In this document: positions 63,235-64,000 of the stretch, piece after piece
Numbering within the stretch: the first letter of the stretch is position 1
Layout of the letters: the number at the start of each line of letters is the position of its first letter
NCBI GenBank assembly: GCA_020796225.1
Contig: CM036753.1
Span: forward strand, 3,534,001 to 3,598,000
From: Arion vulgaris
Taxonomy: Eukaryota > Mollusca > Gastropoda > Stylommatophora > Arionidae
Length of the DNA: 64,000 nucleotides
Reading direction: 5' to 3'
The notes under the pieces: generated by a model
Databases searched by the model: none
What the model was told of the DNA's origin: nothing
The model's input: the letters and a program-made list of their open reading frames with translations, nothing else
Program-made: the position numbers and the translations under genes

Positions 63235-64000
63235 CTGCATTCTCACTTGATTGGGATTTCAGATTCTCTAATAAAGGCAGCCGTCTGCCTCAGATTATCA
63301 GCCCCGTCATACAGTTTGTCTTCTGCGTTCTCACTAGATTGGGATTTCAGATTCTCTAATAAAGGCAGCCGTCTGCCTCAGATTATCAGCCACGTCATAC
63401 GGTTTGTCTTCTGCTCTCACTAGATTGGGATTTCAGATTCTCTAATAAAGGCAGCCGTCTGCCTCAGATTATCAGCCACACATACAGTTTGTCTTCTGCG
63501 TTCTGACTAGATTGGTATTTCAGATTCTCTAATAAAGGCAGCCGTCTGCCTCAGATTATCAGCCACGTCATACGGTTTGTCTTCTCTTTCTCACTAGATT
63601 GGGATTTCAGATTCTCTAATAAAGGCAGCCGTCTGCCTCAGATTATCAGCCACGTCATACGGTTTGTCTTCTGCGTTCTCACTAGATTGGGATTTCAGAT
63701 TCTCTATAAAGGCAGCCGTCTGCCTCAGATTATCAACCATGTCATACAGTTTGTCTTCTGCATTTTCACTAGATTGGGATTTCTGATTCTCTAATAAAGG
63801 CAACCGTCTGCCTCAGATTATCAACCACGTCATACGGTTTGTCTTGGACGTTGGTGTAAGTGGGCCACCTCTTTATTCTCAAGTCTGCATACTGGGGGCA
63901 GTTCTGCAGTATATAATTCCTATGATTTCTGCTTCCCTGTTTTGGCCACCCTCGTGATGGTAGGTCTGACATTCTTACTGCGTGGCAACGTCTCCGAGGC
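63235..64000 (-). pseudogene. LINE C-terminal tail with its end tandemly expanded
   Basis: 63840-64000 on the minus strand reads [20 protein letters not shown] then KRWPTYTNVQDKPYDVVDNL. 63235-63840 is about seven copies of a ~95-bp unit encoding DKPYDVADNLRQTAAFIREN then [10 protein letters not shown], the last residues of the ORF. The element runs off the window edge. It is the same family as 55262-55700. Confidence 0.85.

Overview
The window is animal nuclear DNA. It holds long introns with GT/AG junctions, tRNA-derived SINEs, non-LTR (LINE) retrotransposon debris, an hAT-type MITE and about forty tandem-repeat arrays. There are no prokaryotic operons, rRNAs or CRISPR arrays. The one host gene recognised is an invertebrate member of the PTPN4/PTPN3 (fly Ptpmeg) group of FERM-PDZ protein tyrosine phosphatases. 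Together with the repeat make-up, this suggests a lophotrochozoan such as a mollusc, but the sequence alone does not prove the phylum.

Host gene, + strand, about 24460-60379. Twelve exons were reconstructed from splice sites, phases and family homology: 24460-24631, 39998-40087, 41269-41412, 43830-43921, 46061-46208, 47099-47189, 50270-50337, 52131-52214, 52922-53262, 54195-54330, 56735-56780 and 58983-59020. They join into one uninterrupted frame of 482 residues plus stop. It runs from the linker before the PDZ domain, through the PDZ domain, to the complete PTP catalytic domain and the C-terminus. Residue numbers below refer to this partial product. The FERM half and promoter must lie upstream of the window or in exons not recognised in 1-24459.

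Region by region. 1-24459 is repeat-dominated sequence 5' of the first recognised exon. It contains minisatellites of 43, 55, 52, 26, 23, 38, 50, 49, 24 and 32 bp units, SINEs of four families (called A-D here), LINE C-terminal fragments (9.5, 16.4-18.8, 19.2-19.7 and 20.2 kb) and an hAT MITE. 24632-39997 is a 15-kb intron with a minus-strand reverse transcriptase remnant (28-29 kb), nested LINEs (34.5-35.5 kb) and many arrays. 40-59 kb holds the closely spaced PDZ and PTP exons, whose introns carry more arrays and LINE RNase H/RT fragments. 59-60.4 kb is the probable 3' UTR. 60.4-64 kb is downstream repeat sequence.

The most unusual theme is that minisatellites have grown out of coding or splice-junction sequence. 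Three lie on PTPN4 exon boundaries: a 90-bp in-frame repeat of an exon end with its donor, a ~33-bp array seeded at the donor after the catalytic Cys exon, and a 52-bp repeat of the whole terminal exon. Others grew from retrotransposon coding sequence: a 50-bp array of the RNase H TDS motif, a 45-bp RT repeat and a ~95-bp LINE tail repeat. No previously undescribed enzymatic or defence system was seen.
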